A stretch of 29,980 nucleotides of DNA from Gemmatimonadota bacterium (GTDB lineage: Bacteria > Gemmatimonadota > Gemmatimonadetes > JACCXV01), in NCBI GenBank assembly GCA_013696835.1, contig JACCXV010000059.1, forward strand, positions 1 to 29,980, in the 5' to 3' direction. The position numbers and the translations under genes were made by a program. Shown one piece after another: positions 20,379 to 29,253 of the stretch. Position 1 is the stretch's first letter. Each line of letters opens with the position of its first letter. A model generated the notes under the pieces. It saw only the letters and a list, made by a program, of their open reading frames with translations. It was not told the origin of the DNA and did no database searches.

Positions 20379-21836
20379 ATGAAGTTTACGCGAGCCCTGG
20401 GGCTTTCCGCGCTCCTGACCTGCTGCATCGGCCCGCGCATGTCAGCTCAGGAGTACGTCGTGGCCGTCGCGGAGGAGAACTTCCGGGCGGGACCCAACGG
20501 AGCGAAGCTCGGCACCCTCAAGAGGGGCGCTTCCCTGGATGCCGTCGGCGAACGAGGGCGCTGGGTCAAGGCGTCGCTCGCAGGCTGGATCTGGGGAAGG
20601 TCGGTCAAGGCGAGCCGCGGCACTGGCGGTCTCGTCGTGAGCGTCGCGAGCGAGAACCTGCGGAGCTCGCCTGCGCCGCGCGCCCAGCTGCTGGGAACGG
20701 TCCTGCGCGGCACGACCCTGCGCAAGACCGGCAGCCGCGGAGGGTGGCACCAGGTCGTGTACGACGGCTGGATCTGGCAGCCGTCCCTCGCCGCGGAAGA
20801 CGTGACCGCACCCCGCGCGGAAAGCCCGGAAGCCACTACGTCGACGTCATCGGAAAAGTCGCCGCGCACGCGTGGCAAGGTCGTCGCGGACCTCACCGTG
20901 TCCGCGGCGGAGGAGAATTTGCGCGTGACGCCGGGGGGCAAGCGACTGGGGGAGCTGCGGCAGGGCGCCGATCTGCGCGCGCTGAGCTCCAGCGGTGAAT
21001 GGCGGGAGGTGGCTGTTCGTGGCTGGTTCTGGGGCCGCTCCGCTTCGGGGCGGGGCTCCACTCGCAGGGTGGCCGTGGCCGTCGAGAACCTGCGAATCGC
21101 TCCCGGCAGCGAGATCATCGGCGTGCTCGAGCGCGGGGCACCGCTGCAGGTGATCGGCACGGCGGGCGCCTGGCTGGAGGTGGAGCTCGAGGCGTGGATC
21201 TGGGGTCCCTCGACGCTGGACCTGTCCCGCAGACGGCTCGAGCCGGATGGCGCGGCCAAACCTCCGAACACCGGTTCCCCTCGTGCCGAACCCCGGGGTG
21301 CCGAGGCGACGGACAGAAGCGACGTCATCGCCGCAGCGTCTCGCAGCCTTTCGCGTTCCGTGCCGCTAAAGGATGGGCCCGGGGGCACGTTGATCGGCGA
21401 GGCGCTCACCGGAAGCTCCGTGGTTCCGCTCCGCAGCGACGGAGACTGGGTCAAGGTGCGAATCGAAGGCTGGGTGCCGCGAGATGCGCTCGCCGGAACC
21501 ACCGCAGGCGGCGCTCCCACCGTGTCGATGGTCGTCGCGGACCCCGCGCGGTTCAAGGGCCGGGAGACGACCTGGCGTCTCGAGCTCATCGCAATCGCGC
21601 GGGCGGATCGGTCACGGCCGGACTTCGCGCCCGGCGAGAGCTATCTGCTCACGCGCAACGCCGGGGGCGAGCGGGAGTACGTCTACGTCGTGATCCCCGA
21701 GCGCCTGTTGGCGACCTTCCGCGGCATGCAGCCGTTCGCGCCCCTCACCATGCGTGGCGTCGTTCGCACGGGCCGGAGCGCGCTGGTCGGCAATCCCATT
21801 CTGGAGCTGCGCGAGCTGGTGCGGGAGCGCGGCTAG
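20379..21836 (+). CDS. Secreted protein with five bacterial SH3-like repeats
   Basis: A 485-aa exported protein. The signal peptide ends near RMSA-Q at residue 23. SH3b-like repeats lie at about 26-76, 84-136, 170-221, 229-277 and 336-384, each with an ENLR-type start, a LGTLxRG turn and a GWIWGRS-like ending; the fifth ends in GWVPRDAL. A C-terminal domain at about 390-485 (DPARFKGRETTWRLELIAIA, then YVYVVIPERLLATF) is not one I can name. Extracellular SH3b domains often bind peptidoglycan or cell-wall peptides, so an envelope role is likely but inferred. The ATG at 20379 is preferred over an upstream in-frame start because AAGGAG directly precedes it and the signal peptide begins there. Confidence 0.85.
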   Translation: MKFTRALGLSALLTCCIGPRMSAQEYVVAVAEENFRAGPNGAKLGTLKRGASLDAVGERGRWVKASLAGWIWGRSVKASRGTGGLVVSVASENLRSSPAPRAQLLGTVLRGTTLRKTGSRGGWHQVVYDGWIWQPSLAAEDVTAPRAESPEATTSTSSEKSPRTRGKVVADLTVSAAEENLRVTPGGKRLGELRQGADLRALSSSGEWREVAVRGWFWGRSASGRGSTRRVAVAVENLRIAPGSEIIGVLERGAPLQVIGTAGAWLEVELEAWIWGPSTLDLSRRRLEPDGAAKPPNTGSPRAEPRGAEATDRSDVIAAASRSLSRSVPLKDGPGGTLIGEALTGSSVVPLRSDGDWVKVRIEGWVPRDALAGTTAGGAPTVSMVVADPARFKGRETTWRLELIAIARADRSRPDFAPGESYLLTRNAGGEREYVYVVIPERLLATFRGMQPFAPLTMRGVVRTGRSALVGNPILELRELVRERG

Positions 21837-21854
21837 GCCGGTTTCCCCCGTCCG

Positions 21855-23252
21855 TCAGACCTCCTCCCCACGCACCAGGTCCTCCAGGGTCTCGCGGCGT
21901 CTGATCAGCCGCACTTCGCAGCCGTCCACTAGCACCTCGGCGGGACGGGGATGCGAGTTGTACTGCGAGGCCATCGACATCCCGTAGGCGCCGGTGTCGA
22001 ACACCGCGAGACAGTCGCCCGCATGCACGGGCGGAAGCGGCCGGCCCAGCGCGAAGTAGTCGCTGGACTCGCAGATGGGCCCCGCCACGTCGACGGGCTT
22101 CAGCGCGGAGATCTCGCCTGCGCCGCTCGACTCGGGCAGGTGAGCGGGCCAGATGCGATGCCACGCGCCGTAGAGCGACGGGCGCAGCAGATCGTTCATC
22201 CCCGCGTCGGTGATCCACACCGTGCGATCGGCGTGCTCCTTCACGTAGAGCACCCGCGTCACGAGCGCCCCGGCATCCCCCGCGATGGCGCGCCCGATCT
22301 CCAGCACGAGCTTCAGACCCGCCTCCGCGAGGGGCGGGAGGATCGCGGCCGCGTACGCCGCGGGGCTCGGCACCTCCGTGCCGTCGTAGCTCAGCGCGAA
22401 CCCCCCGCCCGCGTTCACCCATTCCGGAGCGAAGCCCGCCTCCCGCGCCTCGGCGACCAGGGCGAGCAGACGCTCCACCGCCTCAGCATACGGGGTCGTG
22501 GTGCCCACCTGGGAGCCGATGTGCGCGTGGATCCCCGCCAGGTGGACTCCCCGCGCTCCGCGCAGCATGTCGAGTGCGGTTCGGAAGGAGTCGCGCTCGA
22601 GCCCGAACTTGTTCTCGCGCTTTCCCGTGGTGATGTAGCGGTGCGTGCCCGGGTCCACGTCCGGATTTACGCGCAGCGCCACGGGGAGCGCGTCGTGCCC
22701 TGACGGGACGCCGCCCGCGAGATCCAGGATCTGCCCCAGCTCCCCCAGGCTCTCCACGTTCAGCATGAACAGCCCGGCGTCGATCGCCGCCTCGAGCGCC
22801 GAGCGTGTCTTCCCGACCCCCGCGAACACGGTTCGGGAGGCGGCTCCGCCGGCGCGCAGGACGCGCCACAGCTCGCCTTCCGAGACCACGTCGAAGCCGG
22901 CCCCGGCGGCGGCCAGCTCGCGCAGGATGGAGAGGTTCGGGTTGGCCTTGACCGAATAGCAGATCCTGGCCGGCGCGGGGAAGGCCTTCGCGAGCCGCCG
23001 GTAGTTCGACAGCAGCCGCGCGCGGCTGTAGCAGTAAAGCGGAGTGCCGTAGCGCGCCGCGAGGTCGGCGAGGGGAACCTCCTCGCAGCGCCAGCCGCCC
23101 GCGCCGAAGTTGAACGCGGGAGCCGCTTCGGGAGTGGGATGAGGAGACGTGCGCAAGGCGGCGCCAATCTCACCCAGCCGTGCCGCGCCTGCAACGGCAG
23201 GAGCGCCGCGAGCGCCACGGCAGAGGCGCCCGACCTTCAACGGCAAGGGCAT
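21855..23252 (-). CDS. lysA: Diaminopimelate decarboxylase
   Basis: A PLP enzyme making L-lysine from meso-diaminopimelate, the last step of lysine biosynthesis. Family motifs are present: YSVKANPN with the PLP lysine (K102 from this start), HAHIGSQ, the NAGGGFALSYDG glycine-rich phosphate loop, EIGRAIAGDAG, and CESSD, whose cysteine comes from the partner subunit's active site. From the ATG at 23252 it is 465 aa, somewhat long. Conserved sequence begins only near FNFGAGGWRCEEVPLAD (residue 47), so a TTG at 23156 giving 433 aa is a good alternative. Neither start has a strong ribosome site. No other lysine genes are nearby. Confidence 0.93.
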   Translation of the reverse strand: MPLPLKVGRLCRGARGAPAVAGAARLGEIGAALRTSPHPTPEAAPAFNFGAGGWRCEEVPLADLAARYGTPLYCYSRARLLSNYRRLAKAFPAPARICYSVKANPNLSILRELAAAGAGFDVVSEGELWRVLRAGGAASRTVFAGVGKTRSALEAAIDAGLFMLNVESLGELGQILDLAGGVPSGHDALPVALRVNPDVDPGTHRYITTGKRENKFGLERDSFRTALDMLRGARGVHLAGIHAHIGSQVGTTTPYAEAVERLLALVAEAREAGFAPEWVNAGGGFALSYDGTEVPSPAAYAAAILPPLAEAGLKLVLEIGRAIAGDAGALVTRVLYVKEHADRTVWITDAGMNDLLRPSLYGAWHRIWPAHLPESSGAGEISALKPVDVAGPICESSDYFALGRPLPPVHAGDCLAVFDTGAYGMSMASQYNSHPRPAEVLVDGCEVRLIRRRETLEDLVRGEEV

Positions 23253-23292
23253 CGGCTTGCCATGCCGTCCGGCTGACGTGTAGCTTTTTCGG

Positions 23293-24195
23293 GTGATCCC
23301 CCCGAATCGAGCTCATTCCCCCGGACACTCGGCCCCCACGGCCGGCGCCCTCTGGCTGCTACTCCTCTTCTTGTGTGCCGCGGAGGTGTCCGCCCAGGGC
23401 CGGGCCGCGCCTTCCGAGCTGTCGATCGTCCAGGCCGCAGCGTTCGACCACTGGTGGCCGAAGTACCGCCGCCTCCTCGAGACGCTCATCGCCAGCCAGA
23501 GCGGCGACTCGGGTAGACTCCAGGTGCCACCGCCGCGGCCCGAGACCCTGCAGCGCGAGATCCACGTGGGTCCGGGGATGAGCAACCGCTACGTGCCGGG
23601 GTACACCTTCTACGGCGTGCATACGCAGGGATCCGTCTTCGAGGGGCTCTTCCTCATGGATCCCGATCACCGCGTGAAGGTGCTGGTCAATCACGACGAT
23701 CCCGAGGATCGCAAGCCGATCATCGAGGACGCCTACGTGGACCACATGAACGGCATCCTGCGCGAAGCCGACGTCGAGGTCGACGATCCCCAGGAGGCCG
23801 TCTCGCTCACGCGGTTTTTCCTCTCCACGTTCTTCAACTTCACGGTCCACCCCGAAGAGGCTTCCATCGACTCCACGCTGCAGGACCAGCTCCAGCGCGT
23901 GCGGGTCCTCAGCAGCTCGCGTGAGATCCCCCAGGGCAGGCGCGCGCTCGTCTTCGGAGAGAGGCAGGCGTCGCTCGTGTTCTCGCCCGTGCCGCACCCG
24001 ATGCGCGAAGCCATCCGGCCTCCCGAGGTGGCCCGATCCGGGGACGACACCTTCATCATCCGCCTGTTCACCTGGCACCCGCTGCGCGGGGAGGTGAGGG
24101 GATGGGAGATTCGCATCGAGGACGACCAGTTCGCCTACTTCAACGATCGGACGATCGGCCGCTGGAAGGCGTACCGCTTCGAGGGCATGCAGTGA
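23293..24195 (+). CDS. Secreted protein of unknown function
   Basis: A 300-aa protein that I do not recognise. The N-terminus has a signal peptide (ALWLLLLFLCAAEVSAQG, probable cleavage after VSA). The mature part is mixed alpha/beta and rich in aromatic and acidic residues, with YVPGYTFYGVHTQGSVF, NHDDPEDRKPIIEDAYVDHM and FLSTFFNFTVHPE as its most distinctive stretches. No cysteines occur in the mature part, so it is not disulfide-bonded. GTG is the only reasonable start, and its ribosome site is weak. It is divergent from lysA by 40 bp and begins the plus-strand run of exported proteins that follows. Confidence 0.75.
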   Translation: MIPPNRAHSPGHSAPTAGALWLLLLFLCAAEVSAQGRAAPSELSIVQAAAFDHWWPKYRRLLETLIASQSGDSGRLQVPPPRPETLQREIHVGPGMSNRYVPGYTFYGVHTQGSVFEGLFLMDPDHRVKVLVNHDDPEDRKPIIEDAYVDHMNGILREADVEVDDPQEAVSLTRFFLSTFFNFTVHPEEASIDSTLQDQLQRVRVLSSSREIPQGRRALVFGERQASLVFSPVPHPMREAIRPPEVARSGDDTFIIRLFTWHPLRGEVRGWEIRIEDDQFAYFNDRTIGRWKAYRFEGMQ

Positions 24196-24226
24196 CGCCC
24201 CGGCACGAACGATGAAAGGAGACCGC

Positions 24227-25144
24227 GTGAACCGTTCGGCCCTCCTCCCGGCGCTCGTCCCGCTGCTCGCCGCCGCGCTCGCCTGCGACGACGGCACCGG
24301 GCCCGACACCCGGCGCTTTCCCGTGCGGGGGAGCGTGCAGGACGCGGTGACGAACACGCGGCTCCGGATCTACGACGACAACCTCACCGAGCAGGACGTG
24401 GTCGGGGTCCAGGTGCGCCCCGACGGCTCCTTCGGGCCGCTGGCGCTGCCGGAGGGCACCTTCTTCGCCGCGGCCACGGCGTCGGGCTTCACGAGCGGGC
24501 AGTTCACGCGGATCGACGTCGAGGCGACGGAGGACGACACGCTGGAGATCGACCTCGACGTGGATCCCATCACCGTGCCGCTGACCGTCGGGCTGCGCTG
24601 GGACTACGACGAGATCACCTTCTCCCCCGCCGACACGAGCACCGTCACGGTGGAGATCGTCGCCCAGCAGCCGGGCACGGGCGTGCCGGCCGTGTTCACA
24701 GTCGAGGAACGGCGCACCGACCCGCTCACCGGGGCGGGCCAGACCACCACCTACTTCCTGGCCCAGGACGGCTCCTCGACCCCCGGCATCCGCAAGAGCG
24801 CCGACACCACGATCGATGCCGAGGACGAGCTGCTGCTGCGCCTTCCGGCAGCGCTGGGGACCAGCTGGACGACGGTGGAGTTCGAGAGCGGCGCCAGCAC
24901 GATCAAGCGCATCCAGGCGCTGGACTGCAACGACGAAAGGTGCAGCGAGACCGACGACTTCGTGATCGCGCAGGAACCCGCCGGAACGTTCATGTCGGTG
25001 TCGGTGCTCTACACGGCGGACGGTCTCTCGTTCATCACCGTGTTCAGCGACATCGGCATCGTCGACAGCTCGATCCAGGATGCAAGCGGCAACCTGATCC
25101 TGCAGCGGAAGCTGCGGAGCTCATCGCTGCTCCCGGGAGCGTGA
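24227..25144 (+). CDS. Lipoprotein of unknown function
   Basis: A 305-aa predicted lipoprotein with lipobox cysteine C20 (AAALAC-DDGTG). A first beta-domain at about 28-105 (RGSVQDAVTNTRLRIYDDN, PDGSFGPLALPEGTFFAAA) resembles the carboxypeptidase-regulatory-like/transthyretin fold used by many surface proteins. The remaining 200 residues are beta-rich and not recognised. Two cysteines (DCNDERC) may form a disulfide. The GTG at 24227 is preferred to the ATG at 24212 because AAAGGAG sits five bases before it. Its stop overlaps the next start in GTGA. Confidence 0.8.
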   Translation: MNRSALLPALVPLLAAALACDDGTGPDTRRFPVRGSVQDAVTNTRLRIYDDNLTEQDVVGVQVRPDGSFGPLALPEGTFFAAATASGFTSGQFTRIDVEATEDDTLEIDLDVDPITVPLTVGLRWDYDEITFSPADTSTVTVEIVAQQPGTGVPAVFTVEERRTDPLTGAGQTTTYFLAQDGSSTPGIRKSADTTIDAEDELLLRLPAALGTSWTTVEFESGASTIKRIQALDCNDERCSETDDFVIAQEPAGTFMSVSVLYTADGLSFITVFSDIGIVDSSIQDASGNLILQRKLRSSSLLPGA

Positions 25145-26367
25145 CGCTCCGCCGCTCCCGATTTCATTCGGCGGTGGCGGCGCTTCCGGCGGTGGGGATC
25201 GCGGCCCTGGCGACGCTCGTCGCCGCGTGTGCCTCTCCCTCCCGCGGTGCGCGTCCGGATCGCGCTTCTCACGACATTCCGGCCCACAGCACTCCTTCCC
25301 AAAGCACCGCCTCCCCCAGCGCCACCTCCCGGAGCACGACCTCGTCCGCCACCTCGGCGGTGCCGCCGGGCCCCGCGCGTTCCCCTTCGGCGGGGTACCG
25401 CGTCTACGTTGGCACGGAGTCCGCCGATGCCGTGGCGGTCGTGCGGGGCGGGAGCTGGGAGATCCTGAAGACGATCCCCGTCGGGATCAGCGTCGAGGAC
25501 GTGGAGGGCGTGCATGGTCTGCGGCTCTCACCCGACGGACGGCACTGGTACATCACGCTCGCGCACGGCTTCCCTTTCGGGACGCTGTGGAAGTTCACCA
25601 CCGCGGGCGACTCGCTCGTAGGGCGCGCGGAAGTCGGCAACTTCCCGGCTACGATCGGCATCACGCCGGACGGGGCCTGGGCTTTCGTCGTGAACTACAA
25701 CCTGCACGGCGACCCCGCAGTGGATACGATCTCGGCCGTCTACACGCCGACGATGACGGAGGTCAAGCGCATCCCGGCGTGCACGAAGCCGCACGGGCTC
25801 GACGTGTCCTCCGACGGTCGCTTCGTTCTCGCCACGTGCACGCGCGACGACGTGATCGTCAGGATCGACGCGGGCAACCTCAAGGAGTCGCAACGGGGCA
25901 GCGTGCGTCTGCCCGAGGACACGGCGGCGGGAAAGGACTGCTACGCGACCGGCGTCCAGGTCGTGCCCGACGGCACGCGCGCCTACGTGAGCTGCGGCCA
26001 CGCCGACGAGGTGCGCGTGGTCGACGTCGCGTCGCTGCGGGTCACGGACCGCATCGCCGGCTGCAAGGGCGCCTACCTCCTCGAGCTGGATCCCGCCGGC
26101 GAGCGGCTGTGGGTGCCATGCCGGGGCGGCCGGGAGGTGATCGTCGTGGACACCTCCACGAATGACGTGGTGGGGAGGATTGCGACCACGCGCGAGTTCC
26201 CGCACACCGTCGCCTTCAGCCCGGACGGCGCGCACGCCCTGGTGTCGCAGGAGAGTCGCGGGGTCGTCCCCGGCGCTCTCGACGTGGTGGATCGCCGCAC
26301 GCTCCGGAAGGTCGGCTCGGTCGACGTCGGCCTGCAGGCGACCGGCGTCGGCGTCGTCGCGGATTGA
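25141..26367 (+). CDS. YVTN-type beta-propeller lipoprotein
   Basis: A 408-aa predicted lipoprotein with lipobox C30 (TLVAAC). Residues 31-80 form a Ser/Thr/Pro-rich linker, and the rest is a beta-propeller of about seven 40-45-residue blades of the YNCE/YVTN kind (YRVYVGTESADAVAVV, GLRLSPDGRHWYITLAHG, GLDVSSDGRFVLATCTRDD, VAFSPDGAHALVSQ). Such propellers usually mediate binding, sometimes in quinoprotein-like or cell-surface roles; no catalytic residues are evident. The GTG start shares GTGA with the preceding stop. Cysteines in the middle blades (ACTKPHG, ATCTRDD, SCGHAD, GCKGAY, PCRGG) are unusually regular and could pair. Confidence 0.85.
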   Translation: MTLRRSRFHSAVAALPAVGIAALATLVAACASPSRGARPDRASHDIPAHSTPSQSTASPSATSRSTTSSATSAVPPGPARSPSAGYRVYVGTESADAVAVVRGGSWEILKTIPVGISVEDVEGVHGLRLSPDGRHWYITLAHGFPFGTLWKFTTAGDSLVGRAEVGNFPATIGITPDGAWAFVVNYNLHGDPAVDTISAVYTPTMTEVKRIPACTKPHGLDVSSDGRFVLATCTRDDVIVRIDAGNLKESQRGSVRLPEDTAAGKDCYATGVQVVPDGTRAYVSCGHADEVRVVDVASLRVTDRIAGCKGAYLLELDPAGERLWVPCRGGREVIVVDTSTNDVVGRIATTREFPHTVAFSPDGAHALVSQESRGVVPGALDVVDRRTLRKVGSVDVGLQATGVGVVAD

Positions 26368-26375
26368 GCTCGCGC

Positions 26376-27626
26376 ATGACGAAGGGCTTGCGGGAATCTC
26401 TGACCTCGAACGACGGCTGCCTGCGCCGCCCGCGAACCATCCCCCTGTGCCGACGGCTGGCGGCTGTCGCGACGGCGCTAGCGCTGTCGGCGGCGGCCTG
26501 CGTGCATCGCAACGACTCGGGGGCTGAGGACGGCGGAGCGAAGGCGACCGAGTCGAAGCCGGCGCCGCCGTCGACGGGGACTCTCCGCGCAGGTCCGCGT
26601 GAGGTGCCCGAGCAAGGACTGCAGGTGATCGACCGGAGCGACCTGCGCGCGCGCCTCGCCGCGCTGGCAGCCGACTCGATGGAGGGGCGCCGGGCGGGGA
26701 CCCGCGGAGGCGACAAGGCGGCGGCCTACCTGGCGAGCGAGCTCGAGAAGCTGGGTGTGGAGCCCGCGGGAGACGCCTCGTCGTACCTGCAGCGCTTTCA
26801 TCTGCCGCCCACGGTGCCGCGGGCGGAGCGCGACTCGACCCAGAACGTCGTGGGAATCGTGCGCGGGTCCGATCCGCGACTGGCGGACGAATACGTCGCG
26901 ATCGGCGCGCACTACGACCACGTGGGGATCGGCGCCCCCGTCGACGGCGACTCCATCTACAACGGGGCGGACGACGACGCGTCGGGAACGGTCTCGGTTC
27001 TCGAGGTCGCCGAGGCGCTGACACAGGGGCCGCGGCCGCGGCGGTCGGTGCTGCTGGTGTTCCACGGCGGGGAGGAGGCCGGGCTCCTGGGGTCGCAGCA
27101 CTTCACCGACCGTCCCCCGGTGCCGATCGAGAAGGTCGTCGCCCAGCTCAACGTGGACATGGTGGGCCGCAACTCCCCGGACTCGCTGTCGATCATCGGG
27201 GCGGGGCGCATCAGCTCGGAGCTCGACCGGATCATCCGCCGGGAGGCGGCGGCGGGAGGCCTGTCCCTGGACTACACCCTGGACGCCCCCGATCATCCGG
27301 AGCAGCTCTACTACAGGAGCGATCACTACAACTACGCCCGGCTCGGAATCCCGGTGGCGTTCTTATTCGCCGGCCTGCATCCCGACTATCACCTGCCTTC
27401 CGACGAGATCGAAAGGATCGACATGGCGAAGGTCGAGCGCGCGGCCGAGCTCCTCTACCGCGTCCTCTGGGCCGTGGCCGAGCGTCCCGAGCGCCTGGAA
27501 CGCGATCGCGCCGCTCCCCCTCCCACGTCGCAGGCTCCGACTACCGCACGAAGCGTCCCTCGACGATCCCGCCCTCGAGAAGCTCCGCGCTCCCCCGTCT
27601 CTGACGAGAGAAGGAGGCCCGAGTGA
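26376..27626 (+). CDS. M28-family zinc aminopeptidase-like lipoprotein
   Basis: A 416-aa predicted lipoprotein (lipobox C42, ALSAAAC) with an M28 peptidase domain. All expected metal ligands are seen: H179 in GAHYDHVG, the Asp pair in NGADDDASG, E233/E234 in GGEEAG, D261 in NVDMVG and H339 in PDYHLPSDE. M28 enzymes cleave N-terminal amino acids with two zinc ions, so this should act on extracytoplasmic peptides. A basic, proline-rich tail follows from about residue 380. The ATG at 26376 is preferred; a TTG at 26364 overlapping the previous stop as TTGA is possible. Its own stop overlaps the permease start. Peptide cleavage next to amino-acid uptake is a sensible pairing. Confidence 0.92.
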   Translation: MTKGLRESLTSNDGCLRRPRTIPLCRRLAAVATALALSAAACVHRNDSGAEDGGAKATESKPAPPSTGTLRAGPREVPEQGLQVIDRSDLRARLAALAADSMEGRRAGTRGGDKAAAYLASELEKLGVEPAGDASSYLQRFHLPPTVPRAERDSTQNVVGIVRGSDPRLADEYVAIGAHYDHVGIGAPVDGDSIYNGADDDASGTVSVLEVAEALTQGPRPRRSVLLVFHGGEEAGLLGSQHFTDRPPVPIEKVVAQLNVDMVGRNSPDSLSIIGAGRISSELDRIIRREAAAGGLSLDYTLDAPDHPEQLYYRSDHYNYARLGIPVAFLFAGLHPDYHLPSDEIERIDMAKVERAAELLYRVLWAVAERPERLERDRAAPPPTSQAPTTARSVPRRSRPREAPRSPVSDERRRPE

Positions 27627-29215
27627 ACCTGTTCGCGCGCAAATCCATCGACCTGCTGCAGCAGGACGCGTTCACGGAGGGCCAGCACAGCCTCCGCCGC
27701 GCGCTGGGCCCCGTCAACCTCGTCGCGCTCGGGATCGGCGCGATCATCGGCACCGGGATCTTCGTGCTCACCGGCAACGCAGCCGCGCAGTACGCCGGAC
27801 CGGCGGTCGTGCTCGCCTTCGTCCTCGCGGGGCTGGGCTGCGCGTTCGCGGGACTCTGCTACTCGGAGTTCGCGTCCATGATCCCCATCGCCGGCTCCGC
27901 CTACACCTACGGCTACGCCACGCTCGGCGAGCTCATGGCCTGGATCATCGGCTGGGACCTGATGCTGGAGTACCTCTTCAGCGCCGCCACGGTTGCCGTC
28001 GGCTGGTCCGGGTTCGTGGTCTCGTTCCTGCGGGATGTCGGGATCGTGATCCCGCCGGAGTGGTCGAACGGCGCGGGCGTCAGCCTCGTGCAGCTCCCCG
28101 AGAGCGGGAGCTGGGTGCCCATCACCCGGCAGCTGACGGACAGCCTGGCCGACCAGGGGGTTGCGCTGGCGTCGCTGCCCCATGCCACGGGCATCTTCAA
28201 CATCGTGGCTATGGTGGCGATCACGGTGCTCACCGCGATCCTCGTCGTGGGCATCAAGGAGTCCGCCCGCTTCAACAACGCGATCGTGCTCGTGAAGCTC
28301 ACGGTGATCCTGATGTTCATCCTGGCCGGCGCATGGTACGTGTTCCGCAACCCCGCTACGGCCTCGGACAACTGGTCGCCGTTCATCCCGCCCAACGAAG
28401 GGGCGTTCGGCGCCTACGGCATCAGCGGAGTGCTTCGGGCGGCGGGTGTGATCTTCTTCGCGTACATCGGGTTCGATGCCGTCTCCACGGCGGCGCAGGA
28501 GGCCAAGGACCCACAGCGCGACATGCCAATCGGCATGCTCGGCTCGCTCGCTCTCTGCACGGTCCTGTACATCCTCGTGGCCGGGCTGCTGACGGGGATG
28601 GTGCCCTACAGCCGCCTCAACGTGCCGGACCCGATTGCGGTTGGAATCGACGTGACGGGGGTTCGCGTCCTGCGCGATCTCGTGAAGATCGGCGCGATCG
28701 CCGGGCTCTCGTCGGTCATGCTCGTCCAGCTCCTCGGGCAGTCGCGCATCTTCTTCTCCATGTCGCGCGACGGACTGCTCCCACCGGCCTTCAGCCGCGT
28801 CCACCCGCGGTTCCGCACGCCCTACATGACGACCATCCTGACGGGCGTGGTCTGCGCATTCATCGCCGGAGCGTTCCCGCTCGCGCTGCTGGGACAGCTG
28901 GTCTCGATCGGAACCCTGCTGGCCTTCGTGATCGTCTGCGCCGGCGTGTGGTACCTGCGCGTCAAGGAGCCCGAGCGCGCGCGGCCGTTCCGGACGCCGA
29001 TGGTGCCGCTGGTCCCGATCCTCGGGATCCTGACCTGCTTCGGGATGATGGCCGCGCTGCCGCTCGACACCTGGCTCCGGCTCCTGGTCTGGCTCCTGAT
29101 CGGCCTGGTCATCTACTTCGCGTACGGCCGCCATCACAGCGTGATCCAGCTCGCAGGTCGACAGGTGCGGGAGACGGAGCCTCCGCGGCCGACGTACACA
29201 GAGCCCAAGGAGTAG
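27623..29215 (+). CDS. APC-superfamily amino-acid permease
   Basis: A 530-aa inner-membrane protein with about 12 hydrophobic segments. The first membrane helix contains the substrate-binding signature GIGAIIGTGIFVLTG, with PIAGSAYTYGYATLGE and FFAYIGFDAVSTAAQEAKDP further on, as in cationic-amino-acid-transporter-type APC permeases. An unusual extra loop (EWSNGAGVSLVQLPESGSW) between helices 5 and 6 would face outward. Substrate specificity cannot be read directly. The GTG start, with GGAGG upstream, shares GTGA with the M28 gene's stop, so the peptidase and the permease are probably translated together. Confidence 0.93.
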   Translation: MNLFARKSIDLLQQDAFTEGQHSLRRALGPVNLVALGIGAIIGTGIFVLTGNAAAQYAGPAVVLAFVLAGLGCAFAGLCYSEFASMIPIAGSAYTYGYATLGELMAWIIGWDLMLEYLFSAATVAVGWSGFVVSFLRDVGIVIPPEWSNGAGVSLVQLPESGSWVPITRQLTDSLADQGVALASLPHATGIFNIVAMVAITVLTAILVVGIKESARFNNAIVLVKLTVILMFILAGAWYVFRNPATASDNWSPFIPPNEGAFGAYGISGVLRAAGVIFFAYIGFDAVSTAAQEAKDPQRDMPIGMLGSLALCTVLYILVAGLLTGMVPYSRLNVPDPIAVGIDVTGVRVLRDLVKIGAIAGLSSVMLVQLLGQSRIFFSMSRDGLLPPAFSRVHPRFRTPYMTTILTGVVCAFIAGAFPLALLGQLVSIGTLLAFVIVCAGVWYLRVKEPERARPFRTPMVPLVPILGILTCFGMMAALPLDTWLRLLVWLLIGLVIYFAYGRHHSVIQLAGRQVRETEPPRPTYTEPKE

Positions 29216-29253
29216 CCGCCGCACGGGCATAGTGCCGCGGAGGCGGTCGGGCG

